Below, in pieces: positions 7,222-15,681 of a stretch of 64,000 nt of DNA. Origin of the DNA: a virus; the IMG/VR virus record IMGVR_UViG_3300046474_000239, positions 40,449 to 104,448 of that record; one strand, 5' to 3'. The translations under genes were made by a program, and so were the position numbers. Positions within the stretch are counted from its first letter, which is position 1; each line of letters begins with the position of its first letter. Below the pieces are notes generated by a model. The model was not told the DNA's origin, did not search any database, and was given only the letters and a program-made list of their open reading frames with translations.

Positions 7222-7345
7222 GGGGCGCCTGGGCGGTAACGGCCAGTACCTCGTCAGGCCAGACAGACTGATCGACGCCCTGGACAGCATCGCCGGTAAC
7301 CTGCCAAAAGGCTTTACGCGCATCTTCAAGGAGGGCGAGCAATGA
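7022..7345 (+). CDS. Hypothetical protein, 107 aa
   Basis: GGGGGTGAACC precedes the ATG. The product reads as a normal soluble protein with strands near residues 35-55 and a helical C-terminus. It overlaps the previous frame by 200 bp and the next gene by four bases. No family recognised. Confidence 0.6.
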   Translation: MKDTALQSLMDQLKGIWEGNESPTTLHGKELQPGGFRAGDFILMVSTPQPSERSKTLPPAIMMHVVKGRLGGNGQYLVRPDRLIDALDSIAGNLPKGFTRIFKEGEQ

Positions 7346-7611
7346 TGATCTACCTAACTGCCTTCTGGTTAGCCGCCCTGTCGGCTTTCTTCAAGGGCTT
7401 CCAGCACAAGAACGTGCTGCACAGCATGTATTGGTGGGTCGCCGCGACCAGCGCAGCCATCGGGGTAGGTGACGCCTTCATGGTCAAGATGGTGTACGAC
7501 AACCATTGGAGCCTGGGGCTCTGCACAGGGCTAGGAGCGGCCCTGGGGATGGTGGCAGCTATCTACGTCCACGGCAGATTTGTTATGCCGCGTAAGGAAG
7601 TCGTAGGCTAA
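7342..7611 (+). CDS. Membrane protein, 89 aa
   Basis: AAGGAGGGCGAGCA precedes tandem ATGs at 7342 and 7345. Three hydrophobic stretches (about residues 2-20, 30-50, 58-78) suggest a small polytopic membrane protein. No family recognised. Confidence 0.65.
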   Translation: MMIYLTAFWLAALSAFFKGFQHKNVLHSMYWWVAATSAAIGVGDAFMVKMVYDNHWSLGLCTGLGAALGMVAAIYVHGRFVMPRKEVVG

Positions 7612-7625
7612 GTCAAGTCTGTGTC

Positions 7626-7654
7626 TTAGGACAGGATCTAGCCAGGGTTATAAA
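7626..7654 (+). promoter_or_regulatory. Candidate promoter
   Basis: TATAAA (7649-7654) lies 17 bp after TTAGGA (7626-7631) in the 80-bp gap before a gene at 7693. CCAGGG precedes the -10 here as it does before the TATAAT at 1126. The -35 match is weak. Confidence 0.4.
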
Positions 7655-7692
7655 ATGGCCCTGTACAACGGAAAGTCAGAAGAGGTGCAACG

Positions 7693-7911
7693 ATGCCGTA
7701 TCTTCCTGCAATACTTGGATTGATTCTTTTATCCCTTCTTGCAACATGTTCGACGGCCACACTCAACCTACCCTCTATCCAGATCACCACCCGCCAGTGG
7801 GACCATGTTTTCAACGTAGCGCTGGTCTTGGGGCTCCTTGCCCTGGCCGGACTTGCCACTATGTTCTACCTGGACTGCATCGCGACCCCTCGCGTGTACC
7901 GATACCTCTAA
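7693..7911 (+). CDS. Two-pass membrane protein, 72 aa
   Basis: GAAGAGGTGCAACG precedes the ATG. Hydrophobic segments at about residues 3-22 and 42-60. Residue 19 is Cys after LLAT, but the lipobox is poor (no Gly/Ala/Ser at -1). No family recognised. Confidence 0.6.
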   Translation: MPYLPAILGLILLSLLATCSTATLNLPSIQITTRQWDHVFNVALVLGLLALAGLATMFYLDCIATPRVYRYL

Positions 7912-7919
7912 GGAGACTC

Positions 7920-8165
7920 ATGATGTACGCACTAGCCCTACTCCTGCTCAGCGCGGGCGCCGGACTCTTACCGGCCCTGATCTACGTCATCGCTCAGATG
8001 AACCGGATCCGCGCACTGTACGGCGCTCCGCGCCAGGACAACGCCCCGTACTACAAGGCGTCGGAAAAGGCACTTCGCCGCTTCTACGTTATCTGGGTAG
8101 TCGCGACGATCCTGCTACTCCTCTGCCTGCCCAGCTCGGGCGCCTTCCCTGATACCCGCTACTAA
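7920..8165 (+). CDS. Two-pass membrane protein, 81 aa
   Basis: TAAGGAGACTC precedes tandem ATGs at 7920 and 7923. Segments at residues 3-27 and 57-74 are hydrophobic, with a basic cytoplasmic-type loop between. Similar in layout to its neighbours. Confidence 0.6.
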   Translation: MMYALALLLLSAGAGLLPALIYVIAQMNRIRALYGAPRQDNAPYYKASEKALRRFYVIWVVATILLLLCLPSSGAFPDTRY

Positions 8166-8176
8166 GGAGAGCCATC

Positions 8177-8659
8177 ATGGAACTTTTTCAAATCTACGGA
8201 ACCTGGTACTTGGGCATCGTGTTGATTGCTATGTCACTCAGCGCGAGAATCGGCAACGCCGCAGGCACACTGACCAGGCGTGGCAAGGTGCAGATCGCGG
8301 TAGGGTCATTGATCTGGCCGATCATGACCGTGGTCATAGTGGGCACGTTCGTAGTCCACCTCCTGGCATCGGTATTCGCGGGGCGGAGTGCGCCAAAGCC
8401 CAAGAAGATGGCACCGGCAGCAACGAGTGACCTAGACCCCACGAACCTCCTGATTATGCTTGGGGTGACGAACACCAAGGATGGGGAGACCGAACTCCTG
8501 AGCCTGTACAGCGAACTGGAGAAGTCCCTCAGCACACTGCGAACTTACGCCCAGGGGGTGGCCGAGATCCGCCATGGACAGCTTGCCCTTTCGACGATTG
8601 AGGCGATCAACCGGGCGCGGCTTCAGAAGATGGAACAGAGGAAGGAGGCAGCACGTTGA
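8177..8659 (+). CDS. Membrane protein with C-terminal helix, 160 aa
   Basis: AAGGAGAGCCATC precedes the ATG. Two membrane segments (about residues 8-27 and 38-66) are followed by a Lys/Pro linker and a long charged helix (95-160) that could form a coiled coil. Its TGA overlaps a downstream TTG start. Confidence 0.65.
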   Translation: MELFQIYGTWYLGIVLIAMSLSARIGNAAGTLTRRGKVQIAVGSLIWPIMTVVIVGTFVVHLLASVFAGRSAPKPKKMAPAATSDLDPTNLLIMLGVTNTKDGETELLSLYSELEKSLSTLRTYAQGVAEIRHGQLALSTIEAINRARLQKMEQRKEAAR

Positions 8660-8790
8660 AGGTACTGGTTGAGCTTATAGACCTTTCGTTGCGGGTGGCT
8701 GGGATGCTGGCGCTGTGCGCCCTGGCCATACCCGAGAAGAACCAGACGGCACAGACAGTTCACGCACTGGCCGTCACCCTCCTGACCTGA
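8656..8790 (+). CDS. Tiny membrane peptide with TTG start, 44 aa
   Basis: AAGGAGG lies seven bases before a TTG that overlaps the previous stop as TTGA. The product has one hydrophobic segment (about residues 9-26). The stop codon ends exactly where dyad 5 begins. A strong ribosome-binding site supports it despite its size. Confidence 0.55.
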   Translation: MKVLVELIDLSLRVAGMLALCALAIPEKNQTAQTVHALAVTLLT

Positions 8791-8804
8791 TGCAATCAAT
8801 TGCA
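8791..8804. promoter_or_regulatory. Dyad site 5 (CA centre)
   Basis: Exact core placed directly after a TGA stop and 12 bp before the next ATG; it ends at the edge of the ribosome-binding site CACGGAG of the gene at 8816. Confidence 0.85.
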
Positions 8805-8815
8805 CGGAGCGAAAC

Positions 8816-9106
8816 ATGGCTAAGTTAGGGACCAAATACTTCACGCGGGGCAAGGTGATGATAGGTATCGCTGCCGAAGGCATTAACCGCCCGCTGATCC
8901 CCTTCGATCCACGGGTGGACAAGATTGACTACTGCGAACTGACCAAGAAGTGCGAGGGCATCACAGCCGTACAAGCTGAGGGCCTGTTTGCCGACCTGGA
9001 GAAACACTTCATGGGGCAGGTGGCTACCGAGTGGCTCAAGCTGCCGGGCTTCGTGGACCTGGCCGACACCCGCAAGATCCGTGTATTGAACGAGGAAGTG
9101 GCATGA
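8816..9106 (+). CDS. Hypothetical protein, 96 aa
   Basis: The start follows CGGAGCGAAAC directly after dyad 5. Small soluble alpha/beta protein with Cys residues at positions 40 and 46. Coupled by ATGA to the next gene. No family recognised. Confidence 0.6.
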   Translation: MAKLGTKYFTRGKVMIGIAAEGINRPLIPFDPRVDKIDYCELTKKCEGITAVQAEGLFADLEKHFMGQVATEWLKLPGFVDLADTRKIRVLNEEVA

Positions 9107-9276
9107 GACAGTTCCAGCTCCACTACGACGTGGCGATCCTGATTTACACGCTGATCGCCGGGTACTTCATCTTCGCGGATCCGATGATCGACCGAGCCAT
9201 AGCCAAGGGGTTCTTCTTCCTGGCCTTCCCGCTCATCCTGTCGATCTACGTCCGCCCCAAAAAGGAAACCGTGTGA
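9103..9276 (+). CDS. Two-pass membrane peptide, 57 aa
   Basis: Starts in an ATGA overlap; hydrophobic segments at about residues 9-25 and 33-50; ends in a TGATG overlap with the next gene. No family recognised. Confidence 0.6.
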   Translation: MRQFQLHYDVAILIYTLIAGYFIFADPMIDRAIAKGFFFLAFPLILSIYVRPKKETV

Positions 9277-9638
9277 TGCAACTCCCCATCCCCAGAGAGA
9301 TCAGCGTGAGCCTGGACAGCGAGGGCTTCGGTGTTCGCTTCGAGAGCTTAGATGAAATGGCAGTCATCGCCCTTGCCAGCAACTACTCCCGCCGCAGCGG
9401 TCTGCGCCATGTGGGCTCTTGCCGCACCACCACCTGCAACATCACCCCGGAGCCAAGCAACGTCGAGGCAGACCTCGGTGTACCTTCCGCCCACTTCATG
9501 TTTTTGGTATCACATGTAAACCTGGAGTTCGCAGGCAACCGGGAGCCGGAGACCACCACGGTCTACCGCACCCTCACGTTCAAGGCAGGAACCGAGGAGC
9601 CTCAGTGGCTCTATCACTTCACCGTAGAGTTCAAGTAA
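9276..9638 (+). CDS. Hypothetical protein, 120 aa
   Basis: The ATG at 9276 overlaps the preceding stop and has AAGGAAA upstream; a GTG at 9273 is the alternative start. The product is beta-rich with no recognised family. Confidence 0.6.
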   Translation: MQLPIPREISVSLDSEGFGVRFESLDEMAVIALASNYSRRSGLRHVGSCRTTTCNITPEPSNVEADLGVPSAHFMFLVSHVNLEFAGNREPETTTVYRTLTFKAGTEEPQWLYHFTVEFK

Positions 9639-9648
9639 GGAGAACGAC

Positions 9649-9948
9649 ATGACCTGGTACAAATGGATATGGTGGCGTTTCGCGTGGGGCCTGAACTGGG
9701 GCGGCGAATGCAAGGACTGTCATGGCCGCTGGAAGGCGTTCGGCTATCTGAACATTCTGGTAGAAAGGCGTGTGTCGTACCCAGTGGGCGAGCCGAACCT
9801 CTACAAACAGGTCTACCATGAACTCCGCAATCGTGGTTTCAGCCACGATGAATGCGTGGACATCGCCGCCGACGCCCTTGAGGCATACGGCAGTCACCGG
9901 GCGCTGTCTCACAACCAACTCAACGACATAATCGAAGAGGTTTCCTGA
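9649..9948 (+). CDS. Hypothetical protein, 99 aa
   Basis: AAGGAGAACGAC precedes the ATG. Trp-rich N-terminus (six Trp in the first 17 residues) with C-K-D-C, then a helical C-terminal half. Possible metal site or membrane-surface association; no family recognised. Confidence 0.6.
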   Translation: MTWYKWIWWRFAWGLNWGGECKDCHGRWKAFGYLNILVERRVSYPVGEPNLYKQVYHELRNRGFSHDECVDIAADALEAYGSHRALSHNQLNDIIEEVS

Positions 9949-9950
9949 CC

Positions 9951-11147
9951 ATGAAGATCGAGAACGGCTTGTACATGCTCCTGGGGGCTGCCTCGGTGCG
10001 CCTGCATACGGGGGTGTTGGAGAACGGGGACGGCCCGCTCCTGACCTCCTGGCTGGGCACCTGCCGTAAGGATGCGTTCGACGTGGTAGGCAACGAAGAG
10101 TGGCCTAACCAGACGCAACCCGCGATCCAGCTAGGCCTTCACGGAGAGCACGGCATCGTGACCCTCCTGCACTCCCTGGGGTTGCTCGACTCCGCCAAGT
10201 CTACCGGCCACATCTACTACGACAAGGGCCAGTGGGTCGGCTACGACGAAGCAGGGCTGGAGTACTGCCGCGACACCAACTACCTGAAAGTACGGGCGGA
10301 GATCCACGCCTACTGCGAAGTCCTGGATGTGCCGCTCGATGGTCGTATCCCAGCCTCGGGCGAGACCTGGAAGCACTCCAACGGTAACGAGTATGTGATT
10401 GACAAGCTGGCCAACCAGTACAGCGACCGTGCAGAGTACCCGCCCACCGTGGTCTACCAGGGTGCCAACGGCAAAGTCTGGAGCAAGACGCTCCTGAATT
10501 TCCTGCGGAAGATGACCTACGTCAGTAGCCCCGAGCCAGTGGCGTGTGGCCAGTTGTCGATCCCCGGCCTGGACATAGTCGGCGTGCGTAAAGGCAACAC
10601 TTGGCCAGCCAACGAGGCGGAAGACAGCACCCCGCAGGCGGACATCGACCTGGAATACTCGAAAGGGAGCAAGCTCTGCGCCTCCAGCGACCGCATGTGG
10701 TACGGGGCGGTCTTGGTCAATGGCCAGACGATGGAGCACGCGGAAGAGCTGCGGGACATGGTAGTGGAAGGTCTGAAGGTCGTGACCGGCAACACCTGCG
10801 AGGAAGAAGGCTGCCCGCACTACGGCACCCCTCACGCGCACTCGAAGCCGTTGCAGCCGGTAGACCAGGATGGCGAACCATTTGCCCAGGATCAATGGTG
10901 GGTCACGGAGCTGGAGAACGTCCTTTACAGCCAGCCGGTCACCAAGGACCAGGCGCGGGCGTGCCGCGTGGCCCTGAACCTGGTGAAGTCGGTACTGCCT
11001 ATCACCGTGGTCATGCCTCAGATGGATGACGAGGCTAAGCAGAAGTTCATCGAAGCATGGAGCGCAGTTGATCACAGCAGAACCAAACTGATTGGCCTGG
11101 ATCCGCAGGATCACATGTACGACCGCTTCACCAAACAACCAGACTGA
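9951..11147 (+). CDS. DUF1653-like domain protein, 398 aa
   Basis: Residues about 137-185 follow the DUF1653 pattern: a TWKHSNGNEY strand, a VVYQ strand and a W-x-K-x-L-x2-F-L end. DUF1653 is a small domain of unknown function. The N-terminal 130 residues and the C-terminal part, with a Cys/His cluster (C-E-E-E-G-C-P-H-Y then H-A-H) at about 285-300, are unassigned. Likely soluble. Confidence 0.55.
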   Translation: MKIENGLYMLLGAASVRLHTGVLENGDGPLLTSWLGTCRKDAFDVVGNEEWPNQTQPAIQLGLHGEHGIVTLLHSLGLLDSAKSTGHIYYDKGQWVGYDEAGLEYCRDTNYLKVRAEIHAYCEVLDVPLDGRIPASGETWKHSNGNEYVIDKLANQYSDRAEYPPTVVYQGANGKVWSKTLLNFLRKMTYVSSPEPVACGQLSIPGLDIVGVRKGNTWPANEAEDSTPQADIDLEYSKGSKLCASSDRMWYGAVLVNGQTMEHAEELRDMVVEGLKVVTGNTCEEEGCPHYGTPHAHSKPLQPVDQDGEPFAQDQWWVTELENVLYSQPVTKDQARACRVALNLVKSVLPITVVMPQMDDEAKQKFIEAWSAVDHSRTKLIGLDPQDHMYDRFTKQPD

Positions 11148-11160
11148 AAAGGAATCGGCC

Positions 11161-11655
11161 ATGTCAGCCAAAATTAGTCAATGCGGAAGATACCGTTGGG
11201 TGCTGACTCGCCGTGTAACCGGGCGCATCACCTCTCACAAGATCAAGCCAGGCGTTCTGCTCTGGGTGATGCTCAACCCGTCGACCGCAGATGCGGAAGT
11301 GGACGATGCAACCATCCGCAAGATCACAGGGTTCGCCCGCTCCTGGGGCTACCGTGAGTTCGTCGTGGTCAACCTGTATGCGTACCGTGCTACCGACCCT
11401 TCGGAGCTTCGCGATGTGCGGGATCCTGTAGGTGCGGAGAACGACGCCTGGATCTACGCAGCCAGCGTCCGCGCCTCAATGGTCATACTCGGGTGGGGAA
11501 ACGAGGCAGACCCCGCCCGTGCGAAGGCAGTGGTCGATATTCTCACCACCGACAACCCTGTCTTGTACTGCCTGGGTGTCAACAAGAACGGCTCGCCTAA
11601 ACATCCGCTGTACCTGAAGGGAACCAGCGTTCCTGAGATCTGGGAGGCAGCATGA
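11161..11655 (+). CDS. DUF1643 family protein, 164 aa
   Basis: The ATG at 11161 follows AAGGAATCGGCC. The sequence follows the DUF1643 signature throughout: YRWVLTR, VMLNPSTADA, a DDATIRK helix, FARSWGY, VVNLYAYRATDP, and a late GWG and HPLY. Family function is unknown; it is common in phages and mobile elements. Coupled to the next gene by overlap. Confidence 0.85.
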   Translation: MSAKISQCGRYRWVLTRRVTGRITSHKIKPGVLLWVMLNPSTADAEVDDATIRKITGFARSWGYREFVVVNLYAYRATDPSELRDVRDPVGAENDAWIYAASVRASMVILGWGNEADPARAKAVVDILTTDNPVLYCLGVNKNGSPKHPLYLKGTSVPEIWEAA

Positions 11656-11819
11656 ACCTCGTGCTGCTCGACACGCTGTTCGCGCTGGTCAAGATGCTGT
11701 ACTTCCTCAGCGCCTGGGAGGTGGCCACGTCGTCCGTGGCCATGATCAGCAAGCGCCAGTACATCCTGCCTATCCTCGCTCTCTGCGTACTGCTCGTCCT
11801 AGACCGGTACGTCCCATAG
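11652..11819 (+). CDS. Two-pass membrane peptide, 55 aa
   Basis: Starts in an ATGA overlap with GGGAGG upstream. Hydrophobic segments at about residues 2-21 and 37-51. Its TAG is three bases before dyad 6. Confidence 0.6.
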   Translation: MNLVLLDTLFALVKMLYFLSAWEVATSSVAMISKRQYILPILALCVLLVLDRYVP

Positions 11820-11822
11820 CCG

Positions 11823-11836
11823 TGCAATTGATTGCA
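11823..11836. promoter_or_regulatory. Dyad site 6 (TG centre)
   Basis: Exact core, intergenic, 15 bp upstream of the -35 element of the promoter candidate at 11852-11880. The 20 bases from the stop codon through this site match those before dyad 8 at 20360. Confidence 0.85.
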
Positions 11837-11851
11837 CGAGCATCGGTGGTT

Positions 11852-11880
11852 CTGACTTCCTAAAAGCACAGCGGTATACT
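11852..11880 (+). promoter_or_regulatory. Promoter candidate
   Basis: CTGACT (11852-11857) and TATACT (11875-11880) are separated by 17 bp, a plausible sigma-70 pair. Transcription would begin near 11887, about 20 bp before the ATG at 11908. Confidence 0.5.
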
Positions 11881-11907
11881 CCAGGCACCAACCCAGGAGT
11901 AACCGCC

Positions 11908-12420
11908 ATGAACCCAGGAAACGGCTTTGTCCAGATTCGTTACGGCCTCGTAGAGCCGGGCGATAAGATCTACATCCCCACCATCGGCTCCCACGTAGAA
12001 GTGGAACAGGACTCGATTTTCCAGGGTTCCTCGGTTGCCGCCCACAAAGCGGTTTGGCGTGCGTCCCACAGGGTCAACGTCTCCCCCTCCTTTGCCAGCT
12101 CCACGGAGCGCTGCGACCACGTCAGCGAGCTGGACCATTGCGTTCTGCGCCAGGACGGCTACTACGACCTGCACCGCGTCGTGGTTGGCAAGGACAACGA
12201 GTTCGTCTACCTCCGCCCGGTGGCGCAGGCAGGGGCCTCGGGCCGGACCAGCACCACCACCAACAAGGTCTGCCGCCGCACTGGCAAGGCCTGGAAGTGG
12301 GACGAGACGGGCTGGACCGGCATGCCGGGCACCGAGCTGCGGGCGGAGGGAGAGATAGGTTTCCGCGTGAGCGCCCCTACCGCAGACCCAGTACGCAGCT
12401 CCGCGTTTTACGGTGATTAA
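11908..12420 (+). CDS. Hypothetical protein, 170 aa
   Basis: AGGAGTAACCGCC precedes the ATG. Beta-rich soluble protein with a short acidic C-terminus. First gene after the promoter candidate, so it may lead the next transcription unit (11908-20356). No family recognised. Confidence 0.65.
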   Translation: MNPGNGFVQIRYGLVEPGDKIYIPTIGSHVEVEQDSIFQGSSVAAHKAVWRASHRVNVSPSFASSTERCDHVSELDHCVLRQDGYYDLHRVVVGKDNEFVYLRPVAQAGASGRTSTTTNKVCRRTGKAWKWDETGWTGMPGTELRAEGEIGFRVSAPTADPVRSSAFYGD

Positions 12421-12421
12421 G

Positions 12422-13264
12422 ATGACAGAACTTGAGTTTCGTAGGGTCTACGACTTCAGGCTGGCTTACGACCTCCTGATGGGCTTTACAGCCCCGCGTA
12501 TTTCAGGGTTTGGAGACCAAGACACCGCGCCAGACACTGACTCGGTGTTCTACACCCAAGCGAGGGATCGCCTTGTATGGCTCTTACTATCGCCTTACGG
12601 CCTTACGGTAAGAACAAGCCACCTAGCATTGAGAGAGCTTTACGACTTGTACGACGAAGCGTTACTGGCTGAGCTGCTCGTGCTGCGGGACATAGCACGG
12701 GAGGCTGCAAGACTGCGCCGCCAGGAGCGTGAAGAAATCACACCTGGTCGACCCTTCGCCCCGCCCCAGTCGAGCCCGGACTTCCGCAGGGTGGACCAGC
12801 AGCGCCGGGAGGAAAACAGGCAGCTCCGGGCGGAGGTAGCCCGCACCCGCCGAGCCGCAGACCCACCCCAGATCCGCAGAGGTAACGAGCTGCCTACACG
12901 CGGTCAACCCGTACCACCTGTACCCGTCGAGGCGGTAGACGCTGACTACGTCAGCCCGCGCACCAGGGCCGGGCGGATAGCTCGCATTAACAGGCAGATC
13001 AACTCCCTGGAGCAGGAGCACGAGGAGGACTACTTGCTACCTCCAGCAGAGCGCGCTCGCCGGGCGGGCGAGATGGTGGACCGATTGACCGAGTTTGCTC
13101 AGCAGCTCGAAGACCTGGGACACGACAGCAGCAAGATGAGGAAGAAACAGTCCAAGACCAAGAAGGTGACCGAGAGGACCAAACCTGAACCGAAACCAAA
13201 GGTCATCAAACGTCGACTCACTGTCGGCAAGAAACGTCCATCAGTGCCGCCGCACCAAGAGTGA
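12422..13264 (+). CDS. Basic coiled-coil hypothetical protein, 280 aa
   Basis: The ATG at 12422 directly follows the previous stop. A helical N-terminal domain (1-105) is followed by an Arg/Pro-rich linker and a helical segment (185-235). The C-terminus is strongly basic (KKQSKTKK and VIKRRLTVGKKR), resembling the tails of other proteins here and suggesting nucleic-acid binding or a shared partner. Confidence 0.6.
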   Translation: MTELEFRRVYDFRLAYDLLMGFTAPRISGFGDQDTAPDTDSVFYTQARDRLVWLLLSPYGLTVRTSHLALRELYDLYDEALLAELLVLRDIAREAARLRRQEREEITPGRPFAPPQSSPDFRRVDQQRREENRQLRAEVARTRRAADPPQIRRGNELPTRGQPVPPVPVEAVDADYVSPRTRAGRIARINRQINSLEQEHEEDYLLPPAERARRAGEMVDRLTEFAQQLEDLGHDSSKMRKKQSKTKKVTERTKPEPKPKVIKRRLTVGKKRPSVPPHQE

Positions 13265-13305
13265 CCGTGCGGTAAGCTGAACCCATAACCACGAGGAGCA
13301 ACACC

Positions 13306-13656
13306 ATGCCAGTAATGAACAACATCTCCGACGTGCTGACCTTCGTAGGCAGCCAGGACGCCCGCGCCGTGCCGATCAAGTTGCCTATCGGTTTCAACGA
13401 ATGGAGCGAGGCCAGGAAGCAGCTCGAAGAAGACAACGCGGAGTTTTTCACCACCGCCGACCCGGTCCCGGTTGACGCCCAGATTTGCGCGCTGTGGACC
13501 GAGAACGGCAAGCGCGGCTTCATGCTGGTCCAGGAAAACCCAAAGCGCTACATCTGCACCAACTGGCTGAAGAACCTGGTACAGCGCCCGGTAGAAGCCC
13601 CGATCCCTAACCTGATGCGTCACCAGATGCGCCAGGCCTTCAAAGGGAGCAAGTGA
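13306..13656 (+). CDS. Hypothetical protein, 116 aa
   Basis: GAGGAGCAACACC precedes the ATG. Soluble alpha/beta protein with basic C-terminus. The 40-bp gap before it contains GGTAAGCT, similar to a -10-like element at 20429, but no -35 was seen. Its stop overlaps the next start (TGATG). Confidence 0.6.
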   Translation: MPVMNNISDVLTFVGSQDARAVPIKLPIGFNEWSEARKQLEEDNAEFFTTADPVPVDAQICALWTENGKRGFMLVQENPKRYICTNWLKNLVQRPVEAPIPNLMRHQMRQAFKGSK

Positions 13657-14228
13657 TGGATAAGCCAGACAATGCGGTCTTCGAGACCTTGGGTCAGGCC
13701 TTCTCCACGGTGGCCACCTGGTTCATCGACTTCCGCCACCAGCACGTACACGCGGGGCTCAGCCTGGTAAACCAGGGCGATGCCTCGGAAGGACAGCTCG
13801 TGCACTGGGTCTGCGTCGAGCACTCGGACAAGATCCTGTACACCATCGCCCGCATTACGCCGATCAGCATGCCGCCGCTCGACGGGAGGGAGCGCTGGAA
13901 CTGGCGAGTGGAGTTCCGTCAGCCCGGCGAGATCATCTCTCTGGTATTCGATAACTACGCCCGCGCCTGCGGCCGGGAGCGGTACACCCGCAACGAGGCT
14001 ATCCAGGCCTTCGAGGACCACAACCAGGAGTTCCACCCAGGTGCAACGCTTAGTTTCACCGCCTCTGCACCGGGGCGCACAGTGGTACGGCGGAAAGCTG
14101 ACGAAGGGGCATGGCAGGTGGTTTGCGGGGTGATCCTCGACGAAGCCGTCATCCAAGGCCTCAAGATAACCAAGCACCCCCAGCGCGGGATCTTCGAGAA
14201 GGCCTTTGGCATCGACATCATAGGGTGA
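13656..14228 (+). CDS. Hypothetical protein, 190 aa
   Basis: Starts in a TGATG overlap with AAGGGAG upstream. Mixed alpha/beta soluble protein; no recognised domain. Confidence 0.6.
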   Translation: MDKPDNAVFETLGQAFSTVATWFIDFRHQHVHAGLSLVNQGDASEGQLVHWVCVEHSDKILYTIARITPISMPPLDGRERWNWRVEFRQPGEIISLVFDNYARACGRERYTRNEAIQAFEDHNQEFHPGATLSFTASAPGRTVVRRKADEGAWQVVCGVILDEAVIQGLKITKHPQRGIFEKAFGIDIIG

Positions 14229-14231
14229 ACC

Positions 14232-14549
14232 ATGCAAGCGATTAAGCGAGCGTTGCAGCGTCTCAGGCTGGCCCTGGCGCCGGTCAAGCCTGTGAACAAG
14301 GTGGGCAAGCTGGGCCTGTGGGAGCGGGGCGAGGTGATGGACTACGGGGACTGCTTCGTAGCCCACATCACGGTCAATGGCACCCCAGGGGCGGTTATGG
14401 TGCGAGCCCCCACCAAGGCCTCAGCCGCAGCCCGCCGCGACCTGATAGTCCAGACGATGATGCAGGAATCCCGCGAAGAGGCGGCGGTGCAATTGATTGC
14501 ACGAACCTCCGGCGACGAGACCGTAAACCTGGTGAAGTCAAGTCAGTGA
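14232..14549 (+). CDS. Hypothetical protein, 105 aa
   Basis: The N-terminus is basic and amphipathic (residues 1-27); the middle is alpha/beta. Codons near residue 87 are formed by dyad 7 (AVQLIA). No family recognised. Confidence 0.6.
   Translation: MQAIKRALQRLRLALAPVKPVNKVGKLGLWERGEVMDYGDCFVAHITVNGTPGAVMVRAPTKASAAARRDLIVQTMMQESREEAAVQLIARTSGDETVNLVKSSQ
14488..14501. promoter_or_regulatory. Dyad site 7 (TG centre, intragenic)
   Basis: Exact core with matching outer G-C pair, inside the gene at 14232-14549 and read as VQLIA. It lies about 130 bp upstream of the next start (14620). Confidence 0.85.
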
Positions 14550-14619
14550 ACATGGGCGCGCGGGCGTCTATTAGGTAAACTTCTTGGTATGTTCACCACA
14601 ACAATTCAGAGGAAAGACC

Positions 14620-15408
14620 ATGGACCCCAAGGCCCGTCTTGAGAAGAACTTCGCATCTGCCATCGTGGGGATGATGGACCGCAGCTACTTTCCATCCACC
14701 CTGCTTTGGGTAGAAACCAACAACCCTCGCGTGCGCGGCGTCGACCGGGACTGGCAAGTCTTCCTGCATGGCGTGGAGAACGGGGCCAAGGCCTCCCTTG
14801 AGCGGATACAGCCCACGATTGAGCGTGGCGAAGACGCCGTTGTAAAGTGCTTCACGCACCTGGAAAACGCCCTGGCCAAGAGCGATGACCTGAGCGTTGG
14901 CGCCTTGGAGGACTTACTGGCTGCCCGCAACGTGATGACCGAGTACACCCAGTTCGTCTGGAAGGGCTTCTACAACGCGCTGAAGGACTGGGCATCGGGT
15001 GTACTGGGCCTACAGGTTGATCGCCTGGGAGCGAGCGCTGAGACGGAGACTGCCGCCCTGGCTGCGATTCTCATGGGCATACTTCAGCAAGACGCCTACC
15101 ACCCGTTCTTCGGATGGGCGCTGGCCACTTACAAGGATCGCCGCGACATCCACATCTCGGATCTGCGGGAGGTGACGGTCCAGTACTTGCGCACGCCTCC
15201 TACCGATAAGGAGATGTTGGACCTGCTCAACGCCATGAACGTACAGTCGGCGGTAGGCCAGTACCTGAAGTGGGCTCGCCTGGAGTACAAGGAGGTGAAA
15301 CAGAAAGTTATGGAGAAAAGCCATGGCATGACTCTGCCGAGGGCGGAGCTGTCTGAGTGGATCGCGACGGCGCTGTTCAACGAGGGCGAGGATGATGACG
15401 ACGAGTAA
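14620..15408 (+). CDS. Helical hypothetical protein, 262 aa
   Basis: AGAGGAAAGACC precedes the ATG. Almost wholly helical, with an acidic end (GEDDDDE). The 70-bp gap before it includes TTGGTATGTT, a weak extended -10-like sequence. No family recognised. Confidence 0.65.
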   Translation: MDPKARLEKNFASAIVGMMDRSYFPSTLLWVETNNPRVRGVDRDWQVFLHGVENGAKASLERIQPTIERGEDAVVKCFTHLENALAKSDDLSVGALEDLLAARNVMTEYTQFVWKGFYNALKDWASGVLGLQVDRLGASAETETAALAAILMGILQQDAYHPFFGWALATYKDRRDIHISDLREVTVQYLRTPPTDKEMLDLLNAMNVQSAVGQYLKWARLEYKEVKQKVMEKSHGMTLPRAELSEWIATALFNEGEDDDDE

Positions 15409-15661
15409 ACGCGATAACCCTTGCAACGACCTTGACGACACAGTCAAGGAGATCCCCGAGTTCATTGACTTGGCGCGGGAGGTGTTGAAGGGGTGGGAGG
15501 CAGGTAAGACCTTCTTGCTACCCACCGTTGCAAAGGGCCTGCGTGACGCCTACGAGATGGGCCGCAAGGGCAAGCGACCGAAGGTCAAAGCTCGGGAGGA
15601 AGAACCCGAGGAAGAAGAGCAACCGACCCCGGCAGTGCGTCGAGTACGGCGAACCCGGTAA
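15392..15661 (+). CDS. Small protein with acidic linker and basic tail, 89 aa
   Basis: Overlaps the previous gene by 17 bp. Helical N-terminus (about 15-60), then an all-Glu/Pro linker, then the C-terminal peptide RRVRRTR. This layout (domain, acidic linker, basic tail) recurs in several proteins in the window. Confidence 0.65.
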   Translation: MMTTSKRDNPCNDLDDTVKEIPEFIDLAREVLKGWEAGKTFLLPTVAKGLRDAYEMGRKGKRPKVKAREEEPEEEEQPTPAVRRVRRTR

Positions 15662-15681
15662 CCCATTGACAGGAGACACCC

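Noticed and set aside
10131-11171. Minus-strand open frame opposite the DUF1653-like gene
   Set aside because: Var-Leu-His-rich shadow sequence without a start signal; the + strand frame has domain evidence.
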